Positions 1 through 7,849 of a DNA stretch of 24,746 nucleotides are shown piece by piece. The stretch covers positions 1 to 24,746 of the forward strand of contig DXEZ01000192.1 of NCBI GenBank assembly GCA_019114715.1, written 5' to 3'. The notes below the pieces were generated by a model. That model saw nothing but the letters and a program-made list of their open reading frames with translations. It ran no database searches and was not told the origin of the DNA. Source of the stretch: Candidatus Sphingobacterium stercoripullorum (GTDB lineage: Bacteria > Bacteroidota > Bacteroidia > Sphingobacteriales > Sphingobacteriaceae). Position 1 is the stretch's first letter; each line of letters begins with the position of its first letter. The position numbers and the translations under genes are program-made.

Positions 1-695
1 CTGCAGAGAATGTCCTTCAAGCATGGAACAAAGCATTAGAATGCGATCCAGTATCCGCTTTTGGAGGTATTTTAATTACCAACACACAGGTAGATAAAGA
101 TACTGCACTGGAAATTAACAAACTGTTTTTCGAGGTGTTAATTGCTCCTGAGTATACCGAGGATGCACTTGAAGTATTGACGGAAAAGAAAAATAGAATT
201 ATCCTACGTAGAAAAGATCACGAACTTTCGAAAAAACAATACAAAAGCCTACTCAATGGTGTAATCGAGCAGGACAAAGACCTGGTAATCGAAGGAGAAG
301 ATCAAATGGAGGTGGTGTCCGAAACTAGACCTACAAGCGCGCAGCTTGAAGATTTACTTTTCGCCAATAAAGTGGTTAAACACACCAAATCCAATGCGAT
401 TGTTCTAGCTGCAGGAGGTCAATTATTTGCTTCAGGAGTAGGACAAACATCTCGAGTGGATGCATTAAAACAAGCCATTGAAAAGGCCCGCTCTTTCAAC
501 TTCGATCTAAGTAAAGCTGTTATGGCATCGGATGCTTTCTTCCCTTTCCCAGATTGCGTAGAGATCGCTGCTGAAGCAGGGATCAAAGCAGTAGTACAAC
601 CTGGAGGTTCCATCAAAGATAAGCTATCTATTGAAATGGCAAACCAAAAAGGAGTCGCCATGGTAACAACAGGTGTAAGACACTTCAAGCACTAA
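1..695 (+). CDS. purH: PurH, bifunctional AICAR transformylase/IMP cyclohydrolase (3' part)
   Basis: The 3' end of purH, cut by the window start; the reading frame begins at base 3 and about 230 residues remain of a protein that is normally about 510. PurH performs the last two steps of de novo purine synthesis: formylation of AICAR by 10-formyl-THF, then ring closure to IMP. Only the C-terminal AICAR transformylase domain is visible. Supporting motifs are DPVSAFGGI near the start of the fragment, SNAIVLAAGGQLFASGVGQ, the run ASDAFFPFPD followed by VVQPGGSIKD, and the family's closing TTGVRHFKH. The cyclohydrolase domain lies outside the window. An ATG at 135 is internal and is not the start. 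The gene converges on the TlpA-like gene, with a hairpin between them. The identification is secure. Confidence 0.97.
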   Translation, partial: AENVLQAWNKALECDPVSAFGGILITNTQVDKDTALEINKLFFEVLIAPEYTEDALEVLTEKKNRIILRRKDHELSKKQYKSLLNGVIEQDKDLVIEGEDQMEVVSETRPTSAQLEDLLFANKVVKHTKSNAIVLAAGGQLFASGVGQTSRVDALKQAIEKARSFNFDLSKAVMASDAFFPFPDCVEIAAEAGIKAVVQPGGSIKDKLSIEMANQKGVAMVTTGVRHFKH

Positions 696-710
696 GCTTA
701 ATAGATATAT

Positions 711-742
711 ACTCGCCTTAAGTATTTTCATTTAGGGCGAGT
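711..742 (+). terminator. Hairpin terminator after purH
   Basis: An 11-bp inverted repeat, ACTCGCCTTAA (711-721) with TTAGGGCGAGT (732-742), with one T-G wobble and a 10-base loop, lies 16 bases after the purH stop. No strong T-tract follows, so termination may be partial. It lies between convergent genes and could act in both directions. Confidence 0.6.
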
Positions 743-825
743 TTACCATTATCAATTACCCCAATTTCTAAAGCTATCCGGTAGCTTTTCTACTCTTAGT
801 AGCCTCAGGAGTTTAGAGAGAACCT

Positions 826-1998
826 CTAAAGGAGCAATAAACTTTCCGAATATAACTTCTTAAAATCTACTTTCCTTCGAGGATCAATAATCTCCATTCT
901 CCCGTCTGGATATACCAATAAACTATGCGGGATACCATTTAGATGAAAGGCATCTTCAACTTCCCTTAACTTTTCAAAAGCATACAATGTTCGCCAGGGA
1001 ATTTCATATTCTTTTAACAGCTTTTCAAATCTACCAATATTCTTTTTTTCATCGATAGAGACATAGGTTAACACCAACTCCTTTCCTAGCTCACTATGGA
1101 TCTTCTTTAAAATGGGAATCTCCTCTATACAAGGAATGCAATAAGATGCTGAAAAAACAATAAGATTCAACTTGGAGCTGTCCACTACTAACTGCTCATG
1201 GGCATCAGAAGCTAAACTCACTAGCTCCATATTCTGAAAGCTACCCATTAAATACCTCTGGATTTTCCTAGCCCACTTGGTATCTTTATGTCTGTTAGAC
1301 AAATTTAAATATACGCGATTAACATCCTCTTTAGTTTTGAAATTAGCTAAGTTACTTGAAAGGTATGTTATCAGATATCGAGAGCTGGGGTACTTCTTTG
1401 CCAGATTTTCATAAGAAATTAAATATTCCTCATAAGACTTTTCGCTACTTCCGTAAGACATAAACCAGCTGAAATACGGGTCCTGAGATCTTACATTAAT
1501 ATCCGACTCTGGTGCATTAGCAAGTAACTCAAAGTCTTCGGAAATCAAATCGCCAAATAAAGTCTTTTTATCTTCACCACCACCAGTAAAGCTAGCTCCA
1601 TTTTCAAATATAGAGCTCCCAATATAGGAAGCATGAATAAGTGAGTTGCTGTCTTCCACGCCAATATTTGAAATGGCTACTTCTCTCCCATCACCATTAT
1701 AAATAAACCGGACTTCCTTTGCAGTGTTGCTTATCGTATCGAATGTATGAACCATAAGCTTCATGAACTCAGCTTGCTCAACAACGGTATCTGGAATATG
1801 AAATCGCCATGTATCTATAGCGGACTGTTGACCAAGAAATAACACATCGTTCCCGCCGGTATAATCGCAAAGGAATAGGTAGTCAAAGGGAGCGTTGTCT
1901 AATTTCACGGTGAGCTGGTAATAGCTCTCCTTCTTCTCTTGTCCAAAAGAGAGGAGTAGCTGGCTCAGAGGCCAAAACAATAGCAAATACTTTTTCAT
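826..1998 (-). CDS. Secreted TlpA-like thioredoxin-fold protein
   Basis: About 390 residues. The ATG at 1998 is preferred over a GTG four codons upstream because it starts directly with the signal peptide (MKKYLLLFW...LLLSFGQ, residues 1-20). The first 260 or so residues resemble the DUF4369-type N-terminal regions often found before Bacteroidota TlpA domains, but I recognise no motif there. The C-terminal 120 residues form a thioredoxin fold with the redox motif SASYCIPCIEEIP (CIPC, residues 287-290) and the cis-proline segment GIPHSLLV. Expected place of action is the periplasm, as a thiol-disulfide oxidoreductase; the substrate is unknown. The gene stands alone, convergent with purH, with no cytochrome c maturation genes nearby. 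Confidence 0.85.
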   Translation of the reverse strand: MKKYLLLFWPLSQLLLSFGQEKKESYYQLTVKLDNAPFDYLFLCDYTGGNDVLFLGQQSAIDTWRFHIPDTVVEQAEFMKLMVHTFDTISNTAKEVRFIYNGDGREVAISNIGVEDSNSLIHASYIGSSIFENGASFTGGGEDKKTLFGDLISEDFELLANAPESDINVRSQDPYFSWFMSYGSSEKSYEEYLISYENLAKKYPSSRYLITYLSSNLANFKTKEDVNRVYLNLSNRHKDTKWARKIQRYLMGSFQNMELVSLASDAHEQLVVDSSKLNLIVFSASYCIPCIEEIPILKKIHSELGKELVLTYVSIDEKKNIGRFEKLLKEYEIPWRTLYAFEKLREVEDAFHLNGIPHSLLVYPDGRMEIIDPRRKVDFKKLYSESLLLL

Positions 1999-2104
1999 AG
2001 TGAAAAACACTAAAAAATATAACGAATAAATCCCTATCAGCTCCTATTGCTTGACTCACCCTATACTGGCAACTAACAACTGCACTTCATATTAGCGCTA
2101 AAGC

Positions 2105-2126
2105 AAAATGCTCCCAAAAGGGAGCA
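2105..2126 (-). terminator. Rho-independent terminator after the GroES-like gene
   Basis: On the minus strand the stem TGCTCCC-TTTT-GGGAGCA is followed by TTTTGC. It lies about 85 bases downstream of the GroES-like stop and ahead of the TlpA-like gene, so it separates the two transcripts. Confidence 0.65.
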
Positions 2127-2208
2127 CTTTTAATAAACACTAAAATTCAAAATTATGAAAAAGAATAAAAATCTCCACTCCAAAGTAAACTGCTAAACGA
2201 TAGTTTTA

Positions 2209-2586
2209 TTAAAAACCTTCTCGTTCAAGCATTAAAATTGCGTGGTGTGGTACAATATAATATTTTTCTCCGTCATATTTTACTTCTGTCGCTAAATTTA
2301 ATTGGAAAATTGCTAAATCGCCTTCTTTCGCTTGCAATGGAATGTACCTAACCACCTCATCTTTCGGCTTCCAGTCTTCCCCTTCATCACTCACCGTAGG
2401 GATTACGTAACCTGGCCCGGTTTTAATAACATAGCCTCTTTGTACCTTCTCTTTTTCTTCCACTCCGGGAGGTAAATACAAACCACTTTCGGTTTTCCCA
2501 CTACCTTGGACCGTTTTAATTAATACTCGGTCCCCTACGATTATAACTCGCCTTAATTTGTTATCCTCAGAAATCGAAAAACTCAT
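2209..2586 (-). CDS. GroES-family (Cpn10-like) co-chaperonin homologue
   Basis: About 125 residues with a GroES-type beta-barrel pattern: VGDRVLIK near the N-terminus, the mobile-loop-like stretch SGLYLPPG (compare GGIVLTG in GroES), RGYVIKTGPGYVIP, then EGDLAIFQLNLATEVKYDGEKYYIVPHHAILMLE split around the usual last strands. It is longer than classical GroES (about 97 residues), with an insertion around SDEGEDWKPKDEVVRYIPL. The ATG at 2586 is chosen over a TTG at 2613 because the TTG would overlap the -7 box at 2611-2618. No groEL lies beside it, and Bacteroidota normally carry a separate groES-groEL operon, so this is probably a divergent paralogue. Whether it still caps GroEL is unknown. 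Confidence 0.82.
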   Translation of the reverse strand: MSFSISEDNKLRRVIIVGDRVLIKTVQGSGKTESGLYLPPGVEEKEKVQRGYVIKTGPGYVIPTVSDEGEDWKPKDEVVRYIPLQAKEGDLAIFQLNLATEVKYDGEKYYIVPHHAILMLEREGF

Positions 2587-2610
2587 ATTAATATGGATTA
2601 AAAATTCACG

Positions 2611-2618
2611 CAAATATA
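2611..2618 (-). promoter_or_regulatory. Bacteroidota -7 box of the GroES-like gene
   Basis: TATATTTG on the minus strand matches TAnnTTTG and lies 24 bases before the ATG at 2586. No convincing -33 TTTG was seen. Confidence 0.5.
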
Positions 2619-2667
2619 CGGATTATTCCGCGATCTAAAGCTGGTGAAGAGAAACGAAAAACAGCTT

Positions 2668-3378
2668 TTAGCTCACTAAAGCAAGCACGAGCATGCCGCT
2701 TGCTGTGGCAATGGCAAAGCTTAGCAAAGTGCCAATTAGTATATATTCGGTTAGTTTTCTGTCTTTGGACTCCTTTAAGTCACCGAATCTAAAAATAGAT
2801 TTCGCAGCCAATAAAAAGCCTATCCCTTCCCAGTAGCCTGAAACTACAAAGGTAAACACAAAAAGGCGCTCTAAGATCCCTATATACTTCCCTGCATTGA
2901 TTAAAGACTCATCGTGGCTTTGATCAATGGAGCTGGACCAATCTTTCAATAGCACCTGTATACAAATTCCACTCACAAATGTGATAAAGATAATCGCCGT
3001 TAAATAGACCCAAAAGCTCTCCTCTATAGGAAAAGATCGAATCTCAGGAATGGCCTCAATAAATACGCTTGCTAGGAAAAGTATACTCGCTAGATGCAGG
3101 GTTTGATCGATAAAAAACCAGATTCCTTTGCTGCTAGTTTTTTGCCCATAAAGCTTAAGAACATCAATTAATCCGTGCGTAATAGCAATGGATAGCGCTA
3201 ATGGCCAGTAGCTGAAATCCCACAACAATACTAAGACTAAGGCGCCATGAATTAGTAGGTGTAAATAGAGCTTTAAGGAGCGCACCTTAAAGCGCTCTTT
3301 ATCCACTACCCAGGAGCTGGGCTGCAGGATGAAGTCCGCTATTAAATGCGCTAAAACCAATTTTAAGAAGAATATCAT
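2668..3378 (-). CDS. DUF3307 integral membrane protein
   Basis: A 236-residue, very hydrophobic protein with about six membrane segments. The N-terminus LVLAHLIADFILQPSSWV carries the family's conserved HLxADFxLQ motif. Two further polar residues sit in membrane segments: the His of HLLIHGALV and ITHGLIDVLK with its conserved H and D. Function is unknown in this family. The start codon overlaps the satD stop in ATGA (3375-3378), so the two are almost certainly translated together. DUF3307 and SatD proteins are often neighbours in Bacteroidota and Firmicutes, which points to a shared job, with SatD a cytoplasmic partner or regulator of the membrane protein. Confidence 0.85.
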   Translation of the reverse strand: MIFFLKLVLAHLIADFILQPSSWVVDKERFKVRSLKLYLHLLIHGALVLVLLWDFSYWPLALSIAITHGLIDVLKLYGQKTSSKGIWFFIDQTLHLASILFLASVFIEAIPEIRSFPIEESFWVYLTAIIFITFVSGICIQVLLKDWSSSIDQSHDESLINAGKYIGILERLFVFTFVVSGYWEGIGFLLAAKSIFRFGDLKESKDRKLTEYILIGTLLSFAIATASGMLVLALVS

Positions 3379-4019
3379 GATAACAAAGAGTTTATTTTTT
3401 CAGTAAACTGCCTTTCTACTGCCAGCAGCTTATCGATATGTGCGCGGTTCCACCGCCCGCTAACGCCACTTTGCTTAATGCCTAAGCGCTCACCGATCTC
3501 AGACTGGGTGAATGCAGGATTTTTCAACACCTCCCAAAATAGCTCCGCCGAAGATGTTGACCAGCGCTCAAAGACCACTTCCAGCAAGCTTAAATACAGG
3601 TTCATTTCTTGATCAAACTCCCCCCAGTTGCTTTTTAGGCCTATGGTAATCTGTTCCTTTTTTAGCCTATCGAACTTCTCCCCTGCATATATGTAAGCAG
3701 GACCATTGTTTTCCGAAATCGCATCACCTAGGTAAGTTTTCTCACCAATACCTATAGCCATCCGCACATCCAAAGGACTCTTAGCCTGTCCGCTATTAGC
3801 TGGAGTAATGCCTTTTATGAGTGCTTTGATTTTTAAAGCGACATTTAACGCATCCTTAGGGTCATCAAGTTCTATCTGGAAGAAGTCTCCCCACATAATC
3901 TCCCATTTGCTAGGTGACGAGCCTAAGGTGTTTAAATACGCTTTTAGTGGATCTAGCCACACCTGCTGATTGATAAGCTTACGTGAAGATACAATATCTC
4001 CTTTAATTACTGCATACAT
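3375..4019 (-). CDS. SatD family protein with C-terminal helix-turn-helix
   Basis: A 214-residue soluble protein. The N-terminal MYAVIKGDIVSSRKL is the SatD family signature (named after satD in the acid-tolerance operon of Streptococcus mutans; its biochemical role is unknown). Residues about 45-110 contain WGDFFQIEL and RMAIGIGEKTYLGDAISENNG, a layout that recalls nucleotide-cyclase or GGDEF-like folds; that comparison is mine and weak. The C-terminal 45 residues look like a helix-turn-helix (AFTQSEIGERLGIKQSGVSG), so the protein may bind DNA. It is first in a two-gene unit and overlaps DUF3307 by four bases. Two CAATA-N8-TATTG palindromes over its promoter suggest autoregulation. Confidence 0.85.
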   Translation of the reverse strand: MYAVIKGDIVSSRKLINQQVWLDPLKAYLNTLGSSPSKWEIMWGDFFQIELDDPKDALNVALKIKALIKGITPANSGQAKSPLDVRMAIGIGEKTYLGDAISENNGPAYIYAGEKFDRLKKEQITIGLKSNWGEFDQEMNLYLSLLEVVFERWSTSSAELFWEVLKNPAFTQSEIGERLGIKQSGVSGRWNRAHIDKLLAVERQFTEKINSLLS

Positions 4020-4048
4020 TGCTGCGTCCCTTTCTTTGACTTATTACA

Positions 4049-4079
4049 CAAATATACAATAATATATTTTATTGTACAA
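4049..4079 (-). promoter_or_regulatory. satD promoter (TTG-N20-TATATTTG)
   Basis: On the minus strand TTG (4079-4077), a 20-base spacer and TATATTTG (4056-4049) match the Bacteroidota -33/-7 arrangement. The predicted transcript would start near 4043-4045, about 25 bases before the satD ATG. Confidence 0.6.
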
Positions 4080-4103
4080 TTAAGCAATATTTACAATTAT
4101 TGC
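4055..4103. promoter_or_regulatory. Tandem palindromic operators over the satD promoter
   Basis: Two palindromes share the core CAATA-N8-TATTG. The first (4055-4076) has perfect 8-base arms, TACAATAA and TTATTGTA, around TATATT, and fills the spacer between the -33 and -7 boxes. The second (4084-4103) has arms GCAATA and TATTGC. Their centres are 28 bp apart. The position fits a repressor site. The best local candidate for binding is SatD, through its C-terminal HTH; the divergent DtxR-type protein is an alternative. Confidence 0.55.
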
Positions 4104-4306
4104 AGCAATAGACAATTATAGGTAAAGCAGATAAACTCCACTCAGCCCCACCCCCTTAGAGAACAATCAATTATTAAGCTTATGTAAAAACACAGGTTCC
4201 TAGTAATAAGCATTAGCATATTCCATTAAAAATCGTATTTTCGTAGACACTAGTGTAGCAAGCTTTAGATTAACAAAGCGATAGCAGGTAGATACATATT
4301 GATACA

Positions 4307-4969
4307 ATGGATTTTTCACAAGCAGAAGAGAATTACTTAAAAGAGTTATTGAGTTTATCGTTAGAACAAGGGCATGCGCCTATCAACCTTTTAAGCAAGC
4401 GCTTAAATATAAAAATGCCTACAGCCAATAGCATGACTAAGAAAATGGCTGAGAAAGAACTCGTAAACTACGAAAGCTATAAACCCATCAGCCTAACTCA
4501 TAAAGGAAAGAGAGAAGCTGCTTTAATATTAAGGAGGCACCGCCTAACGGAAATGTTTCTGGTGGAAAAAATGGGGTTTGGCTGGGAAGAGGTACACCCT
4601 ATCGCGGAGCAAATTGAACACATCAAGTCGCTCAGGTTTTTTGAGAAGATGGACGAAATATTAAACTACCCCGCTTTCGACCCTCACGGCTCGCCCATTC
4701 CTGATAAAGACGGGAATATCATCGATACCAATAGTAAGCTGCTGACGAAAGCAGAGGTGGGCAATACCGTTACCTTTACGGCTGTTAGAGATTCTAACGA
4801 AGATTTCTTGAAATTTTTAAACAAGAAAAACCTGAATTTAGGAGCTAAAATTAAAATATTAGCTAAAGAAAGCTTCGATAGCAGCATGTCTGTTGAAATT
4901 GATGGTTCTCACCAAGAGGAACTCAGCGCAGTAGCCTGCGAGAGGATGCTCGTGGTAGCTGATAAGTAA
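4307..4969 (+). CDS. DtxR/MntR-family metal-dependent transcriptional repressor
   Basis: 220 residues. The N-terminal winged helix (about 1-70; APINLLSKRLNIKMPTANSM is the helix-turn-helix) is followed by the metal-binding and dimerisation domain with RRHRLTEMFL and EEVHPIAEQIEH. H78, E82 and H97 correspond to H79, E83 and H98 of DtxR; E101, E104 and H105 correspond to the main metal site. The position held by Met10 in iron-sensing DtxR or Asp8 in manganese-sensing MntR is N9, and the Glu11 position of MntR is K12. The C-terminal part (about 145-220) looks like a FeoA/SH3-like domain. The protein probably controls iron or manganese uptake genes, none of which are adjacent. It ends 10 bases from the convergent hemJ stop. 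A TATTTTCG at 4236-4243 could be its -7 box. Confidence 0.88.
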   Translation: MDFSQAEENYLKELLSLSLEQGHAPINLLSKRLNIKMPTANSMTKKMAEKELVNYESYKPISLTHKGKREAALILRRHRLTEMFLVEKMGFGWEEVHPIAEQIEHIKSLRFFEKMDEILNYPAFDPHGSPIPDKDGNIIDTNSKLLTKAEVGNTVTFTAVRDSNEDFLKFLNKKNLNLGAKIKILAKESFDSSMSVEIDGSHQEELSAVACERMLVVADK

Positions 4970-4999
4970 TTAAGAACTACTATTCAAGCTTCTTATTAC
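4966..4999. terminator. Hairpin spanning two convergent stop codons
   Basis: GTAATTAAGAA (4966-4976) pairs with TTCTTATTAC (4990-4999) with one bulged T. The stem covers the stop of the DtxR-type gene and flanks the hemJ stop. It is AT-rich, so it may be a weak terminator for both genes. Confidence 0.35.
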
Positions 5000-5531
5000 C
5001 TTTCATTCTATAGCGCTTATAAAGCTTTATTAGTAGCATAAGCACTATAGCTAGAGAAAGCAATCCCACTAAACCAAAAATCCAGTTTATCGTACTCTTT
5101 AATACCACTAGAAAGACGATGGCAAAGAGAATAATGGTAGCCACCTCGTTCCATAATCTAAGCTGGGAAGAACTCCATTTCAATTCTTTCCTAGCCAGCT
5201 GAAACATCATCTGCTGAGACTTGAAGTGGTAAAATATTAGCCCCACAACAAAAAGCAGTTTAAAATGCATCCACCCCATTTTTAGGAGTCCGGGGTTGAG
5301 ATACAATAAAGTTAGTGCGGATGCGATCACCAGGTACATAGCCGGTGTAGCGATCACCCACCACAACCTTCTTTCCATAAGCGTAAACTGCTTATGGAGA
5401 ATATCAAACTCTAACTGAGATTTATCCTTTGCCTCTTGGTGGTATATAAATAGCCTAGGCATATAAAACAAGGCCGCCATCCAGCATACGACAAATATGA
5501 TATGTACGGCCTTGGTATACAGATAAATCAT
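4980..5531 (-). CDS. hemJ: HemJ, protoporphyrinogen IX oxidase
   Basis: A 183-residue membrane protein with four or five hydrophobic segments. The N-terminal KAVHIIFVVCWMAALFYMPR, then LFIYHQEA, is the HemJ signature, including the conserved heme-ligand His (H10). HemJ oxidises protoporphyrinogen IX to protoporphyrin IX in the penultimate stage of heme synthesis, acting in the inner membrane. The hydrophilic tail KLYKRYRMKGNKKLE extends beyond the usual length of about 145-180. It follows hemE by 37 bases on the same strand, which supports the assignment. Remote CopD-family similarity is expected and is not a competing call in this context. Confidence 0.9.
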   Translation of the reverse strand: MIYLYTKAVHIIFVVCWMAALFYMPRLFIYHQEAKDKSQLEFDILHKQFTLMERRLWWVIATPAMYLVIASALTLLYLNPGLLKMGWMHFKLLFVVGLIFYHFKSQQMMFQLARKELKWSSSQLRLWNEVATIILFAIVFLVVLKSTINWIFGLVGLLSLAIVLMLLIKLYKRYRMKGNKKLE

Positions 5532-5568
5532 TACAGCATCTTAATGTTTACTTTAACAACTATATTCG

Positions 5569-6606
5569 TTAGTAACGGTACTCACGAACAACATCTATAG
5601 CGTATTTAACCTTATCGAATTCCATATCCGGCATGATACCGTGGCCCAGGTTAAATATAAATCCTTTGTGATCTTTCATCCTCTCAAAAAGCTCATGAAT
5701 CTTCGCTTTAATAACCGGTTTATCGGCGTATAAAATAATAGGATCAAAGTTTCCTTGAATCGCCATAGCTTCTGGCAACTTACCTTTAACCGCAGCGATA
5801 TCCGCATTCCAGTCTAAAGAAATTACATCCGGCTTTGCTTCTGCCATAATAGGATAGAAAACCGAGCTTCCTCTAGCAAAAGATATTATAGGGATATTTT
5901 TTCTATTGATGCGTTCTATGATCTGCTTGGTATAAGCGTGTGCAAACTCCTGGTAATCCTGCCAAGTCAAAGCCATTGCCCAGCTATCAAAAAGCTGTAG
6001 TGCATTCACTCCTGCCTCGATTTGCAGATTTAGGTAATCCACCGTAAGGTCGGTAATCTTTTGAAGTATGTGGTGCGCCAACTTAGGATCGTTATGGATC
6101 ATTGTTTTTGTTAGCTTAAAGTCTTTAGAAGATTTCCCTTCCACAAGGTAGCTTAAGATAGTAAATGGTGCTCCAGCAAAACCAATTAACGGTATGGATC
6201 CATTTAAACGCTCCTGAATGACCTTGATAGCATCCGCAACGTATTGTAGCTTATCTACTGTCCCCGCATCTAGGGCTTCGGCGTCCTTCCATGTTCTCAC
6301 AGGGTTTGCAAAACGTGGACCTACGCCTTGCTCAAAAGACAAGTCTCCACCCATTGCCTCGGGAGTAACCAAAATATCTGAAAATAATATCGCTGCATCG
6401 ATGTTTACCAAATCAACAGGCAACATCGTAACATCAGCTGCTATCTCTGGTGTTTTACACATTTCCAGAAAGCTATATTTGTTTTTTATTTCCCAATACT
6501 CCGGCATATAGCGTCCCGCTTGCCTCATAAACCAAACAGGGGGCCTCTCCGTCTTCTGATTCCACGCCGCCCTTAAAAACAAATCATTCTTTAAAGTTTT
6601 CTCCAC
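5569..6606 (-). CDS. hemE: HemE, uroporphyrinogen decarboxylase
   Basis: 345 residues, full length. HemE removes four carboxylates from uroporphyrinogen III to give coproporphyrinogen III. The signature RPPVWFMRQAGRYMPEY (21-37) supplies the substrate-binding arginines R28 and R32. The catalytic aspartate lies in AAILFSDILVTP (D77). GFAGAPFTILSYLVEG and the closing FNLGHGIMPD are also family hallmarks. The start is two bases after the stop of the TPR gene, so it is co-transcribed with the TPR, regulator and kinase genes upstream and hemJ downstream. Confidence 0.98.
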   Translation of the reverse strand: MEKTLKNDLFLRAAWNQKTERPPVWFMRQAGRYMPEYWEIKNKYSFLEMCKTPEIAADVTMLPVDLVNIDAAILFSDILVTPEAMGGDLSFEQGVGPRFANPVRTWKDAEALDAGTVDKLQYVADAIKVIQERLNGSIPLIGFAGAPFTILSYLVEGKSSKDFKLTKTMIHNDPKLAHHILQKITDLTVDYLNLQIEAGVNALQLFDSWAMALTWQDYQEFAHAYTKQIIERINRKNIPIISFARGSSVFYPIMAEAKPDVISLDWNADIAAVKGKLPEAMAIQGNFDPIILYADKPVIKAKIHELFERMKDHKGFIFNLGHGIMPDMEFDKVKYAIDVVREYRY

Positions 6607-6608
6607 TA

Positions 6609-7124
6609 TTATAAATGTTTAATTAATTCTTTTTCTATTTTTTGAAAAATTGATTGTTGCTTTTGCGTAAGCTTAAGCTTACCGGCTACCTCGAGGTATC
6701 GCTCTACCCTATCGTAGCGCTTTTTCATGAGGTTGATGTTCGCTAGACTGATTAGGATCATGCCCTTTTGCTGATCATTCCTCCAAGGCAATCTGGAAGC
6801 AAACTGGAAATGATATTCCGCTTTATCCAAATCTCCTTCTTTCATAGCTAGGTTCGCCATGATAAACTCGTAGTAGCTTCTACGTCCTTTCCTAAGCCTA
6901 TCTGGATTTTTAATCTGCTTTAATAGCGCTTTTGCTTTCGGTAGATCACCATTTTGAAAAGCCTGAGTTGCAAGAAATACAGAACCCTCCTTGAAATGGC
7001 TCCAGACCATATACATGATTATCGCAGCAAATAATGCCGCAAAATCAAGGCGTCCTCTTTCTAATGCATAGATTAAAAGTGGGAATGCAAACCCAGCGAC
7101 AATGAACCTAATCTTACTCGTCAT
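6609..7124 (-). CDS. Membrane-anchored TPR protein of the hemE operon
   Basis: 171 residues. Two short hydrophobic segments at about 6-20 and 27-43 are followed by helical repeats of tetratricopeptide type: FLATQAFQNGDLPKAKALLK, SYYEFIMANLAMKEGDLDKA, and GMILISLANINLMKKRYDRV. The C-terminus is Lys/Gln-rich. The protein is probably anchored in the inner membrane with the TPR domain acting as a scaffold. It lies 8 bases after the response regulator and 2 bases before hemE. It may link the two-component system to a membrane complex, but no specific role can be read from the sequence. Confidence 0.75.
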   Translation of the reverse strand: MTSKIRFIVAGFAFPLLIYALERGRLDFAALFAAIIMYMVWSHFKEGSVFLATQAFQNGDLPKAKALLKQIKNPDRLRKGRRSYYEFIMANLAMKEGDLDKAEYHFQFASRLPWRNDQQKGMILISLANINLMKKRYDRVERYLEVAGKLKLTQKQQSIFQKIEKELIKHL

Positions 7125-7132
7125 AGCTCACC

Positions 7133-7849
7133 TTAGCTATCGCTTTGTTCATAATCTGTAAATTTATACCCTACTCCACGGATAGAGTGAAAGTAGATAG
7201 GATTTTTTTGATCAGGCTCAAAGTATTTTCTGAAGGTCAAAATAAAGTTATCTATAGTCCTTGTGGATGGATATACATCGTAGTTCCAAACGGTCTCTAG
7301 AATCTGCTCCCGAGAGACGGCTTCGTTTTTCCTTTCTATAAGAAGCTTAAGCAGCATGGTTTCTTTCTTAGTTAAAGAAGTGATTGTTCCATCGGCCTGA
7401 TGCAACTCAAATGAATTAAAATATACCGTTTTATCTCCAATCTTATAAGAGTTGAGCTCCTTTAAGTCATCACCCTTTAAACCTCGACGGATTAAATTGC
7501 CTACCCTTAAAATCAGCTCCTCCAAGTTAAAAGGCTTAACTAAGTAATCATCTGCCCCTTTTTTAAGGCCCGTGATTCTATCCTCACTGCTATTCTTAGC
7601 GGTCAAAAACATGATAGGAATCTCCGAGTTTTGTAAACGAATGGTTTCAGCTACCTGAAAACCATCAATCTCAGGGATCATCACATCTAGAATGATTAAG
7701 TTGAAGCGTTCCTCTTTGAAAACCTGCAAAGCCTTCTTCCCGTCTGTAGCGGTAGAAACTTTGTACCCTTCTAATTCTAAGTTCAACTTAATAGCCTCTA
7801 GTAAGTGGCTTTCATCTTCTACTAATAATATTCTTTGTTTAGACTGCAT
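7133..7849 (-). CDS. OmpR/PhoB-family response regulator (RprY-like)
   Basis: 238 residues. The receiver domain (about 5-120) has the acidic pair E11/D12, phospho-acceptor D55 in LIILDVMIPEIDG, switch Thr T83 in FLTA and K105 in LVKPF. The C-terminal winged helix (about 135-230) ends in TRTIDNFILTFRKYF and IRGVGYKF, typical of OmpR-type DNA-binding domains. It overlaps the kinase gene by 11 bases, so the two are a cognate pair. Overall it resembles RprY of Bacteroides. The target genes are unknown; the downstream hemE and hemJ are natural candidates for control but no operator was identified. Confidence 0.93.
   Translation of the reverse strand: MQSKQRILLVEDESHLLEAIKLNLELEGYKVSTATDGKKALQVFKEERFNLIILDVMIPEIDGFQVAETIRLQNSEIPIMFLTAKNSSEDRITGLKKGADDYLVKPFNLEELILRVGNLIRRGLKGDDLKELNSYKIGDKTVYFNSFELHQADGTITSLTKKETMLLKLLIERKNEAVSREQILETVWNYDVYPSTRTIDNFILTFRKYFEPDQKNPIYFHSIRGVGYKFTDYEQSDS

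Noticed and set aside
2155..2196. A 13-codon open frame, MKKNKNLHSKVNC, preceded by an A/T-rich leader, on the plus strand
   Set aside because: The opening resembles leader peptides of small Bacteroidota peptides, but it stops at once, no modification gene is near, and the length is easily met by chance.
2636..2669. Inverted repeat AAAGCTG/CAGCTTT around the end of the DUF3307 gene
   Set aside because: The loop is 18 bases and there is no T-tract. It is too weak to call a terminator.
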